Made by a program: the position numbers and the translations under genes
Notes under the pieces: generated by a model
What the model saw: only the letters and a program-made list of their open reading frames with translations
Databases searched by the model: none
What the model was told of the DNA's origin: nothing
In this document: one piece after another, positions 11,101 through 16,708 of the stretch
Layout of the letters: every line of letters begins with the position of its first letter
How positions within the stretch are numbered: the stretch's first letter is position 1
Assembly (NCBI GenBank): GCA_002308515.1
Contig: DBVN01000075.1
Location: 17,071 to 35,625, forward strand
Length of the DNA: 18,555 bases
Direction: 5' to 3'
Origin: Verrucomicrobia bacterium UBA1263
GTDB lineage: Bacteria > Verrucomicrobiota > Verrucomicrobiia > Limisphaerales > UBA1412

Positions 11101-11676
11101 GTTCACTGCGCCGGGAGTGCCGCCGTCCGTTTGACTGGAGTTCCAATTCTGTCCGATAGAAATCGGCAGGGCTGGATTCACCAGTTCCACTGATTTGCCC
11201 GCGCCTTGATGTTCCGCGTACCAGTCCCATCCCCAGCATCCGTAAGACTGCTCCTGGATCAGCCGTCTTTGCGCCCAGTCGCCTTCGGGCGCGTAATGAA
11301 CCTCTGTTTCCGTCTTACCGTTGGCTCTGGTCAGACGGATATTTTCTCCACGATTCGAGAGCTTGCCTCCCCAGTTGCCGATGACATTTGTCACATCCGG
11401 ATAGACTGCCGCGAAAGCCTCCACATCAGCAGCGATCACCAGATATCCATCAGCCTCGATCATCGTCCCTTCTGCAAATGTATAAGAGATTCCTTTGGTG
11501 AATGCCCATTCCGAAAGATCTATTGCTTCGCCAGTGGTATTGCGCAGCTCGATCCACTGTTCCCGGATATTCTCGCTTTGGGGATGATACATGATCTCAT
11601 TGATGACGATATCACTCGCCGCAACAGTCAGTGCCGTTCCAATCAAAAGAGCAAGTTCAGCAAAAAATTTCTTCAT
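5104..11676 (-). CDS. Giant secreted CotH, beta-helix and five-LTD protein
   Basis: The product has 2190 residues. A signal peptide covers about 1-20 (MKKFFAELALLIGTALTVAA). The order is: LTD1 at about 22-190 (IVINEIMYHP, WIELRNTTGE, LSNRGE, GGTPGAVN); an Ig-like segment to about 310; a divergent CotH domain at about 325-690 (LRNRGKGTAS, DDFALYRG, YDMDSVMG with D599 and D601); an Ig-like segment to about 780; a beta-helix at about 780-1170 (TLTIEPGTCVYL, WVEGNILMHS, LYITGNLFYDN); LTD2 from about 1320; LTD3 from about 1443; a jelly-roll-like segment at about 1590-1765; LTD4 from about 1775; LTD5 from about 1919; acidic thrombospondin-3 or EF-hand-like repeats at about 2060-2110 (DTDTDGMPDAWE, DADGDGLTNIEEY), probably binding calcium; and a terminal beta module ending NIFYRLIVLP. 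At the site where sister proteins have N-x-D it reads NQE, so the kinase may be inactive. It probably acts outside the cell or at its surface. It starts 10 nt after its upstream gene and has no Shine-Dalgarno site. Function beyond the domain names is unknown. Confidence 0.88.
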   Translation of the reverse strand: MKKFFAELALLIGTALTVAASDIVINEIMYHPQSENIREQWIELRNTTGEAIDLSEWAFTKGISYTFAEGTMIEADGYLVIAADVEAFAAVYPDVTNVIGNWGGKLSNRGENIRLTRANGKTETEVHYAPEGDWAQRRLIQEQSYGCWGWDWYAEHQGAGKSVELVNPALPISIGQNWNSSQTDGGTPGAVNSWHDSIPEQAPLLSNVTHSPALPQSTEAVIISAQVNTSSEEAFQVFTHWKTTEMDEFLETEMLDNGNFQGNGDTLAYDGYFSAKLPEQPVGTIVEFYLTATTESGLTRIYPNVEEAEKRTPWLLYQVDEEEYSGDQPMLRVIMDPLEYNYLKTKIWGEQGLSEALVNGTVICQTPSQPMPEIFYQAGLRNRGKGTASLTPHNIHINLPKDRDWEGRASFNTNTKDTYCQIISSVIAREIGLPMAESRPVKVRVNGEDLANPIAPQFGSYAGNEPMNSDFVDRQFPLDNNGNLYRGKRYAYPQNLGIADLGWRTESWTSYTNAYVKENNSMENDWSDLVELIRVLNKTSNEEYVEAVKNTVNVENWMRYFALNTLLANQETCLATGVGDDFALYRGEKDPRFSLIVYDMDSVMGLGERTEPYRKTIWPMNELPAVRRFMTNSAFTPLYFKHLRKLGTGIFAPEKMNALLDNVLGDWISPTALNNMKTFNANHVAYVLSQIPGKFSISNTFEEINGYPAVHKADLLLEGTADAEHTSQITINGIPVDYTAWQGKWSQRLELNPGLNFIIIKIYDLDGNEVEYNEQYILYDTGSTHILDTDTITEDTTLTAADGPWQINKKLTIAAGATLTIEPGTCVYLNTGVTLSPARNARIVAEGTEESPIVLAGIPGGGRWSSVTFNHTGVVRAEGDPENRFCYVHFKDFNGVAAINCNYGTFFLDHLTFGTTDCQYINLNWCSFMISHCRFPESTGDMQLVRAAGGTLMGGRGIFYRNYFGKVYGHNDPADITDGNWTESGKFQIIENVFMGSGDDLLDLDGTDAWVEGNILMHSHQNKSWGGASAISGGKDEGRTSELYITGNLFYDNDHAVKAKDSNFHVVVNNTIVRVTNEGGNDSDCGMLGCVDIGYPESKGYYFQDNITYDIKNVLRGHTNAVITFEGNLLSEPWDTTEEWARGGNNSLCDPKFTYIPAVEETLNFQTWEQAQIMKKWFTPQASSPAIGTAENDRSKGLYTHRGVSISGEPSTPVSNRNIQLQIGSCYSDFGVDVPDLPNGAGYIAYRYRLNRDGIFGEWSDEYPITQTLELNDLEDGIYFAEVSGKKHIGIWDDDPYMGEALYMARSASWEISTDAPSEQTLTQVRLNEIDFKKQQIEILNFGDEEIDMTGFSITDDPELPEKIGLSEIGQLIPNAYSVIPTGDLLTLNARGGQLYLMRGETVCDSVTWGQNIPEYTLGRMNASQWTLCTPTPGSGNLCIELGAAYTLRINEWLTHEQSIGTGDFIEIYNPGSLPVAMGGLFLSDAPMHLNRSVIADNTYIPSHGFAVFIADGKPESGYEHLNFKLSASIGSIFLSDSESNIIDSVAYHSQKSDISSGRVPDGGGVILSFDPPTPGTKNLGYSLTRQIETESVALISMTNQWKFDQSGKNLLKAWRENDYDDSEWETGRALFYNEYEPLPAPKNTPLKLGPITYYFRTAFDVTEEQANDWNDPDSYWQFHLYAILDDGIVVYHDNEEFCRVNMRDGDVYYATFAISNEGRLQGPYTVELPNLHAGTNYIAAELHQDKPGSSDAVMGIELLAERYVTNYIPSVPCARISEIFAASHTYRWNKEDLCDWIELFNPTETVLDLGGMSLSNDPERPTLFVFPQNSILESGKYLVIPCSDSPVESGSPVAPFDLSKNGDAVYLFAADGSLMDSVRYGFQTSDLSISRMSWSRDEWQLSAPTPGKPNQALELGNASQVKINEWMATPRSGGDWFELYNPGTCPVDLSGYYLTDDLGDLMQYRIPNRSYLGAGLHAWVKIMADEELEKGAHHVNFKLSGSGETLALVNPRGAIADIVTFAKQEKGISEGRYPDGGDLIYTFEYDTPGARNILDAYPDDFDTDTDGMPDAWELKYQFDPNDPSDATLDADGDGLTNIEEYWIQTDPLDPEDCLKIFNIRLESIENERWVIFEIPVVQGLDYLVEYRANEEQAWETLVSLPNAAQTELLEIKAPWMEHDNIFYRLIVLP

Positions 11677-11686
11677 GGTTTGTTTG

Positions 11687-14668
11687 TTAATATGGATTGT
11701 TCATTCGGAGACGGTAAAAGATGTTTTCATCTTTGTGTTCTATACACAGGCGGTTTTTCTGGCGTGTGCTGGGTACATTCTCCCAGTGGAGCAGATCGCT
11801 TGAAACTTCTGCATCGCATGAAGCCGGTCCCACGACCTCAAAGTAAATTCGTTCATCATCCATCTGGATGCTTTCAAAACGGATGTATGGCAAACCGTCC
11901 GCGGACCACCATCCGGGAGTTCCGCCCTTTTCGGAAGAGGCACGCCAGTTCTCAGCCTGACTGACAGCTTCCGCTTGCGGATCCAGTATCTCCAAAGTAT
12001 GACCGTCGCGGTCTGTCAGCGGATACCATTTATTGGAATAGCTTACACTGCACAAAGTCTCGCCTGATTTATTATTCAGGCAGACTGTTTCACCTTTGCG
12101 GGCCAAATTCGATGAAAAGGGTCCCAGGACACAAAGACCATTCGTGTTGTATCGTGTCGCGAAAAGATCCGGATTTTTGGCGATCACCACACTCATTTTG
12201 GGTTCCAGCCGCAGCGCGGGAAAAGTATAACTGATGCCTTCCGAAAATTGATACCCTTCCATTTCTTGCGGCCACTCGCCCAGATTGGTCACCTCCAGCC
12301 AGGCGTATTCATCCCGGTCGTTGCTGTTGTCTCCGTCGTAAAGTTCCGGTGCGTACATGAGCTCGGTGATGCCCAGCCACGACGGCTGTGTTCCGACTTT
12401 GATTTCCACAGGGCCGCTCCAGTAGCTCACCAGTGGCGGTGCGTTAGTTTCACCGTGGAGGGGATTATGCTTTGCATCATAAGCTCGAAAAGTAAGGATC
12501 GTTCCGTTCGTGACCAACAGACCGTCCGAAAAGAGTTGTGCCGTTTTCGAGATGCTTCCGCCCGGCAATCGCGGATCTGTTGTGCCGCTGCAATAATAAA
12601 GCTGACGGGTTTCGGTATCCGATGACGACATACGATAGTACCCGGTATGGTCTATTTTATCGCAGACGATCTGAGGAGGTTTGACAAATTGCGAATCAAT
12701 AAAATCAAGCCTGTTTTTGATCCAGATCAGATTTGCGGCGCGGATTACGTTGTAGTCATTGAACCGTCCCGCCACCGTGGATGTCCAGCGGTCCCTGTCT
12801 CGTTTTTCGGCGTTTTGCAGCCGGCTGCTGAAATAGTTGAAAGCGGCATTGATCCGTTTTTGACTCAACGCACCCTGACGCAGTTCCTGCCAGCGGTCAA
12901 TGTATTGCTGGAAAAAGTCGATATCCCGAAACAGATAGTACCACCAGCCGTAGTTGAAATAATCTGTCCTTCTTGGATGGTTCCAAGCCGTTGGATCTTT
13001 ATCGTGGCCGTCTCCCGAACCCAGTGAACGGTCGAAATCCCAGATGGGTCCGAAAACGATTTTCCCGTTTTGGACTATAGTGAAAAATGTACTCAGCCGG
13101 AGTGCATCGATATTGAACGCGAAAGCATTCAGCAGATTATGATCGATCGCGGCTTCTACATCCAGATAGTCGCTGTAATGCTTATCCGACCGTTCGCCTT
13201 TCAGCACGGAGTAAAACTCATTCAGATAATCACGCACATAGTTCACCTGTGCTTTTCTGGATGCTCTTTTTATGTCATCTCCGTCGGGATAGACCCAGGT
13301 GAAAGTGGAGCCGCCCGCGGTGATCAGTGTCCCCTCCAGATCTAGCCGATCCAGCTTGAGCAGATAACTTCCCGTGATGCCGGGCTCTTCTGTTTCACCA
13401 TTTACGGCCTTGGGATAATTGACACGGTTTTCTCCCATTTTGATTTTTTCCATGGGAATGTATATCCCGAAGTAATCCTCCGGCTGGATCTGCTGATGTT
13501 CCAGATTCAGATACAGCTCGCAGTCGCGCGTCCGCGGGGCATAGCGTCCTGTCTGGTTACTCAGGTTGCACATCAGCTGATTGCGGATCATGCTGTTGTC
13601 ATACATGCACGGTGCGTAAAACACCCAGTCCGATTCCGCCGGCATTCCCAGCAGGGGAACATTCTCATCTTCCCAGTACGCGTTTTCTGTTTCAACAGAT
13701 AAACTGTATTTTTCAAAATCCAGCGAAGTACTTCCTCTTTTGTGGATGATGGCCGGGATCATGAGAGTGGGAGTGTTGGTAAAGGAAGTTACATCATTGA
13801 TGGGTTCAAACACGGCCATGCAGGCGTTCACCTTATTTTTTTTGTTGAGCTGACCTGTGGCGAAAGTATCCAGGATGATGAGCGGCAGATCCGATGTTAC
13901 CGATCTCAATTCCGGGTTGCCGATCATATAAACGAATGTCGAGACCTTTCCTGCCAGCTGACCTTGCGTATAAGTCCGGCACTTGAGCAGCGTTGTTTTG
14001 TTGATCAGCAGCGGTGTGGTATAGAGGGGAGAGCTTTCATTCGGAACGCTGCCGTCGAGTGTATAGTGTATCGTTCCCGGGGTCGTGTTGTTTTCCAGCT
14101 GGACTTCGATCGTGTCAAAATAGAGTCCGGCTGGCAGGGAAGGTATCACCTCAGGAGAGACATCGGTATATCCCTGACCGTTGACACTGCCGGGAGTAGG
14201 TTTGTCGAACCATCCCTGTTCCTGACTGGGCAACATTCCGTAGGAAATATCCCGGTACATGGCCGGCAAAGGCGAGAAAACACTTGCCCGTTCATGGTTG
14301 GGCCGGGTCAGTATCAGCTCCTCCTCCGGGCTGATCTTGAAATTGGTATGCAGATCGCTTTCGATATCTTTTCGATCTTTGCCGGAAGCGAACACGACCA
14401 GATACCCGTTCGCCGGGATCTCCACGGCAGGAAAGATCCATTTAAAAAGATCCTTGTGATTGTCGGTCAGTCCCCAGCCCTGCAGATCAACGGGCTCGTT
14501 TCCGGTATTGTGCAGCTCGATCCAGTCGGACGCGTCACCGTCTTCATCCAGCAGAGTGGACGCGTTGGAGAGCATGAACTCAGAAATGCGGATATCCTCT
14601 GCCTGGATGGAAGTGACCATCAGGCAAAGTGCCATTATCAATGATCCATAGAATAAGATGATCCGCAT
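11687..14668 (-). CDS. Secreted CotH kinase family protein with LTD and CHB_HEX-type domains
   Basis: The product has 993 residues and heads the four-gene secreted operon. A signal peptide covers about 1-23 (MRIILFYGSLIMALCLMVTS, cleavage near IQA). The order is: LTD at about 24-165 (IRISEFMLSN, DWIELHNTGN, GWGLTDN, PTPGSVN); a chitobiase C-terminal-type beta domain at about 168-250 (IHYTLDGSVPNESSPLY); CotH at about 265-665; a second such beta domain at about 670-760 (LYYCSGTTDPRLPGG); LTD at about 763-918 (ITELMYAPELYDGD, NLARKGE, SNKWYPLTD, GGTPGWW); and a terminal beta module ending NIFYRLRMNNPY. CotH hallmarks are HKRGSTSLDFEKYSLSV, MIRNQLMCNL, GIYIPMEKIK, FNID and PIWDFDRSLG, with Asp at 544 and 546 and the N-x-D Asp at 521. 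This is the most canonical of the three CotH domains and the best candidate for an active secreted Ser/Thr kinase. No clear promoter lies just upstream, so transcription may read through from rubrerythrin or start at a site I cannot see. Confidence 0.88.
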   Translation of the reverse strand: MRIILFYGSLIMALCLMVTSIQAEDIRISEFMLSNASTLLDEDGDASDWIELHNTGNEPVDLQGWGLTDNHKDLFKWIFPAVEIPANGYLVVFASGKDRKDIESDLHTNFKISPEEELILTRPNHERASVFSPLPAMYRDISYGMLPSQEQGWFDKPTPGSVNGQGYTDVSPEVIPSLPAGLYFDTIEVQLENNTTPGTIHYTLDGSVPNESSPLYTTPLLINKTTLLKCRTYTQGQLAGKVSTFVYMIGNPELRSVTSDLPLIILDTFATGQLNKKNKVNACMAVFEPINDVTSFTNTPTLMIPAIIHKRGSTSLDFEKYSLSVETENAYWEDENVPLLGMPAESDWVFYAPCMYDNSMIRNQLMCNLSNQTGRYAPRTRDCELYLNLEHQQIQPEDYFGIYIPMEKIKMGENRVNYPKAVNGETEEPGITGSYLLKLDRLDLEGTLITAGGSTFTWVYPDGDDIKRASRKAQVNYVRDYLNEFYSVLKGERSDKHYSDYLDVEAAIDHNLLNAFAFNIDALRLSTFFTIVQNGKIVFGPIWDFDRSLGSGDGHDKDPTAWNHPRRTDYFNYGWWYYLFRDIDFFQQYIDRWQELRQGALSQKRINAAFNYFSSRLQNAEKRDRDRWTSTVAGRFNDYNVIRAANLIWIKNRLDFIDSQFVKPPQIVCDKIDHTGYYRMSSSDTETRQLYYCSGTTDPRLPGGSISKTAQLFSDGLLVTNGTILTFRAYDAKHNPLHGETNAPPLVSYWSGPVEIKVGTQPSWLGITELMYAPELYDGDNSNDRDEYAWLEVTNLGEWPQEMEGYQFSEGISYTFPALRLEPKMSVVIAKNPDLFATRYNTNGLCVLGPFSSNLARKGETVCLNNKSGETLCSVSYSNKWYPLTDRDGHTLEILDPQAEAVSQAENWRASSEKGGTPGWWSADGLPYIRFESIQMDDERIYFEVVGPASCDAEVSSDLLHWENVPSTRQKNRLCIEHKDENIFYRLRMNNPY

Positions 14669-14684
14669 GTCGGAAAAAGGGTAG

Positions 14685-14712
14685 AAGACGGGGGATCAAG
14701 TCTCCCCGTCTT
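14685..14712 (-). terminator. Hairpin between rubrerythrin and the secreted operon, possible weak terminator
   Basis: AAGACGGGG (14685-14693) pairs with CCCCGTCTT (14704-14712) in a 9-bp GC-rich stem, 14 nt after the rubrerythrin stop on the minus strand. On that strand the T run comes only after CTACCC, so termination may be incomplete. It could instead be a leader hairpin of the CotH gene that begins at 14668. Confidence 0.5.
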
Positions 14713-14726
14713 TTGGATATCATGTA

Positions 14727-15218
14727 TTAAACGATCTCATCGAACCGGGTCGCTCCGCAGACGGGGCACTTGTCCGGTTTTGTCTCCGCGGTATATCCGC
14801 AGATGGGGCAGACGTACATCTTGGACACTTCCAGATCCTTGCCGGCTTCCACGGCGGCGATCGCCTTGGCATAAAGATCCGCGTGAACCTTCTCCACATC
14901 CATGGCAAACTGCATCACGCGCTGTGCCTTGGTATTAGATGCCGCTTTGGCGTTCTCGATGAACGCGGGGTACATCTGTTTGAACTCGAATTCCTCTCCG
15001 CTCTTGGCGGCCTTCAGGTTTTCCAGTGTGCCTTTCACTCCGCCCAGCACGTCCAGCTCGGCCAGGGCGTGAACAGTTTCCGCTGCTGCCACGGCACGGA
15101 ACAGGCGCGCCACTCCGGGCAGATTTTCCTTGTCCGCTTTCCGGGCGAAGGCGGTATATTTACGATTTGCCTGACTTTCGCCGGCGAACGATTCCTTTAA
15201 ATTATCTTCTACTGACAT
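14727..15218 (-). CDS. rbr: Rubrerythrin
   Basis: The product has 163 residues from the chosen ATG. A GTG three codons earlier (15227) is possible, but the protein family normally starts just before the ENL-FAGESQA helix, which favours ATG. Rubrerythrin is a cytoplasmic peroxidase of anaerobes that reduces H2O2 to water using electrons from NAD(P)H through rubredoxin-like carriers. The four-helix diiron domain shows GES with E14, AETVH with E47 and H50, and VEKVH with E109 and H112; E78 and E88 are candidates for the remaining ligands. The C-terminal rubredoxin-type domain has CPICGY and CPVCGA, with iron-binding Cys at 137, 140, 151 and 154. Length and domain order are normal. It is transcribed away from a thioredoxin gene and has its own promoter. 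The secreted CotH operon follows 58 nt downstream behind a hairpin. Confidence 0.95.
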   Translation of the reverse strand: MSVEDNLKESFAGESQANRKYTAFARKADKENLPGVARLFRAVAAAETVHALAELDVLGGVKGTLENLKAAKSGEEFEFKQMYPAFIENAKAASNTKAQRVMQFAMDVEKVHADLYAKAIAAVEAGKDLEVSKMYVCPICGYTAETKPDKCPVCGATRFDEIV

Positions 15219-15249
15219 AACTTTCACGAACGCTTCACGTTCTGCCTAA

Positions 15250-15278
15250 AAGATACCATGGAAATGCAAAAAGCGCAA
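15250..15278 (-). promoter_or_regulatory. Sigma70-type promoter of rubrerythrin
   Basis: Read on the minus strand, TTGCGC (15278-15273), a 17-bp spacer and TATCTT (15255-15250) form a good sigma70-type promoter about 30 nt upstream of the rbr start. The -35 element overlaps the left arm of the inverted repeat at 15265-15300. Confidence 0.6.
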
Positions 15279-15300
15279 CCTTCACCCGATACTTTTTGCA
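15265..15300. promoter_or_regulatory. Perfect 9-bp inverted repeat, candidate operator
   Basis: TGCAAAAAG (15265-15273) and CTTTTTGCA (15292-15300) are exact reverse complements separated by 18 nt. The left arm touches the -35 element of the rbr promoter. A dimeric regulator binding here could control rubrerythrin and perhaps the divergent thioredoxin gene. It does not match the PerR, Fur or OxyR consensus that I know. Confidence 0.4.
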
Positions 15301-15341
15301 AGAAAACACTTTTGGATCTGTATCCGCTTTTTTTACTTGCC

Positions 15342-15366
15342 TTGACAAGTCAGTTTAAACTATCCT
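15342..15366 (+). promoter_or_regulatory. Possible promoter of the thioredoxin-like gene
   Basis: A perfect TTGACA lies at 15342-15347. The only -10-like hexamer, TATCCT at 15361-15366, follows after just 13 bp, which is short for sigma70. If used, transcription would start at or within a base or two of the GTG start codon at 15374, giving a leaderless mRNA. Weak evidence. Confidence 0.3.
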
Positions 15367-15373
15367 CGCCCTC

Positions 15374-16576
15374 GTGAAGAAGCTTCATACTTTACTTGCT
15401 TTAGTAGTGGCCGCCAGCATGAGTATCACGAATGCTCTGGCCGATCAAATTGGCGATAAAGCCAAACCGCTCTCCATTGAAGAATGGGTCAAGAACGCGG
15501 ATGAAAAACACGCCGTAGATGTTACCGATGGCAAAAACATCTATGTAGTCGAATTTTGGGCGACCTGGTGCGGACCTTGCCGCAGCACCATTCCCCATCT
15601 GACGGAACTGAACAAAAAATACAAAGACAAAGGTGTCGTTTTCGTGGGCATCTCCAATGAGACCGCCGAGAAAGTCGGTCCCTTTGTCAGAGAACAAGGC
15701 AGCAAGATGGACTACATCGTGGCCCGCGACAAGGAAAACGCCACGAACAAGGACTACATGCGCGCCTATGGTCAGAACGGCATTCCTTGTGCCTTCATTA
15801 TCAACAAGAAAGGTCAGGTTGCCTGGGTCGGTCATCCCATGAGCATGGAAGAACCTCTCCTCCAGATCCTTCAGGACAAATACGACCTGGACGCCGCCAT
15901 CAAGGCCGATGCCCTCCGGGCCCAGATTAGTATCTATGAGTCTATGCTTGCCAAGGAAGATCCTAAGACAAAAGAATTTGCGCTGGATCTTCTCAAGAAG
16001 ATCGGCACCACCAAAGAATCTCTGGTCAACCTGGATAAAATGCTCGATGCCGCTTATGGCGGTCAGGACTTTGAAATGGTCAACAAAGTCCTCGATCAGA
16101 TGGCCAAAGTGGACGAACAATCCGCCAAACGCGCTGAGGACATCCGCGGCCAGATCAACTCCACCAGAGCTATTGAAAAATACCTTGATACCGTATCGGA
16201 AGACGACGCTGACAAAGATGCTGTCAAAGTTGCTGAAAAAGAACTCAAAGAAGCGGTCAAGGGCAATGCTCAGAGGATTTGCAGCGTGGCTTATGCCATT
16301 GTCTCTCAGCTGGGTGACAAGGCTCCCATCAAATTCGTGATGGAACTCCTGGACGAAGCTGATAAGGTCGAAGGCGAAAAACCGATGCCTTCTCCTGACT
16401 TCTTCCGTGCTTTGACCTATTACAAGATCGGTGATGTGGAAAAGGGCGACACCTTTGCCGCCAAAGCCATGGACGCGATCAAAGACGAAAACATAAAGAA
16501 GAATCTGCAAGCCTATCTCGACCGCGCCAAACCGGTTGAAAAGGAAGAGAAAGCGGAAGATGAAGACGAAGAATAG
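15374..16576 (+). CDS. Exported TlpA/ResA-like thioredoxin with helical C-terminal extension
   Basis: The product has 400 residues starting at GTG. That start is needed to give a full signal peptide (MKKLHTLLALVVAASM, cleavage near ALA/D at 23); the next ATG (15420) would remove its charged N-terminus. Residues about 25-175 form a TlpA-type thioredoxin fold: VEFWATWCGPC with the active-site CGPC at 66-69, VFVGISNE, and the cis-Pro loop NGIPCAF before IINKKGQVAWVGHP. Such proteins reduce or exchange disulfides outside the cytoplasmic membrane. Residues about 180-400 are Lys/Glu-rich predicted helices and end in an acidic tail (KAEDEDEE). This part is longer than a simple TlpA or ResA and may be a TPR-like partner-binding region. 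No ribosome binding site is visible. A strong terminator follows 12 nt after the stop. The substrate is unknown; the secreted operon proteins contain few obvious Cys pairs, so a link to them is not supported. Confidence 0.88.
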   Translation: MKKLHTLLALVVAASMSITNALADQIGDKAKPLSIEEWVKNADEKHAVDVTDGKNIYVVEFWATWCGPCRSTIPHLTELNKKYKDKGVVFVGISNETAEKVGPFVREQGSKMDYIVARDKENATNKDYMRAYGQNGIPCAFIINKKGQVAWVGHPMSMEEPLLQILQDKYDLDAAIKADALRAQISIYESMLAKEDPKTKEFALDLLKKIGTTKESLVNLDKMLDAAYGGQDFEMVNKVLDQMAKVDEQSAKRAEDIRGQINSTRAIEKYLDTVSEDDADKDAVKVAEKELKEAVKGNAQRICSVAYAIVSQLGDKAPIKFVMELLDEADKVEGEKPMPSPDFFRALTYYKIGDVEKGDTFAAKAMDAIKDENIKKNLQAYLDRAKPVEKEEKAEDEDEE

Positions 16577-16587
16577 TCTTTAGACGA

Positions 16588-16635
16588 TTCTTTTATAAAC
16601 AAAACAAGGCTCCTCAATGCGGGAGCCTGTTTTTT
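16588..16635 (+). repeat. 48-bp direct repeat, copy 1 (terminator cassette)
   Basis: This copy begins TTCTTTTATAAACAAAACA and runs through the hairpin and T tract after the thioredoxin gene. It aligns without gaps to 17440-17487 with 44 of 48 identical bases. The sequences outside the 48 bp do not match. The two copies bracket the toxin-antitoxin locus. Confidence 0.85.
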
Positions 16636-16636
16636 T
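16607..16636 (+). terminator. Intrinsic terminator of the thioredoxin-like gene
   Basis: AGGCTCC (16607-16613) pairs with GGAGCCT (16622-16628) around an 8-nt loop. After one G comes a run of seven T (16630-16636). It is a textbook rho-independent terminator. Confidence 0.92.
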
Positions 16637-16660
16637 CTTCTGCCAAAATAAAAATATCTA

Positions 16661-16690
16661 TTGAAAAATATAGCAAATTTGCTATATTTT
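16661..16690 (+). promoter_or_regulatory. Toxin-antitoxin promoter covered by a 26-bp palindrome
   Basis: TTGAAA (16661-16666), a 16-bp spacer and TATATT (16683-16688) form a good sigma70-type promoter ahead of the toxin gene. Bases 16665-16690 are a perfect palindrome with 13-bp arms centred on AAATTT (half-site core TATAGCAAA), covering the spacer and the -10. HigA-type antitoxins repress their own operons through such sites, so this is the likely operator. Confidence 0.7.
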
Positions 16691-16695
16691 GTTTT

Positions 16696-16708
16696 GGAGT
16701 GATACTCC
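16696..16708 (+). promoter_or_regulatory. Hairpin holding the toxin ribosome binding site
   Basis: GGAGT (16696-16700) and ACTCC (16704-16708) are inverted around GAT. The GGAG is the only Shine-Dalgarno-like motif before the toxin ATG at 16713 (13 nt away). Pairing would hide it in the mRNA. The stem is short, so its stability in RNA is uncertain. Confidence 0.4.

Noticed and set aside
5104..11676. Assembly artefact fusing several genes into one 2190-codon frame
   Set aside because: The frame is uninterrupted, has only one signal peptide, and repeated domains follow each other with normal linkers, so a true giant protein is more likely.
13742..14644. Plus-strand open frame of 300 codons, and similar long plus-strand frames at 1198-1956, 2944-3807 and 10414-11193
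   Set aside because: All are antisense to well-supported secreted-protein genes and show no domain, signal peptide or start signal.
14685..14712. Plus-strand terminator (the stem is followed by TTTT on the plus strand)
   Set aside because: No plus-strand gene lies upstream that it could serve. Both neighbouring genes are on the minus strand.
15401..16510. Minus-strand open frame of 369 codons opposite the thioredoxin-like gene
   Set aside because: It lies wholly antisense to a clear TlpA-like coding sequence, with Phe/Asp/His-rich composition typical of a mirrored frame.
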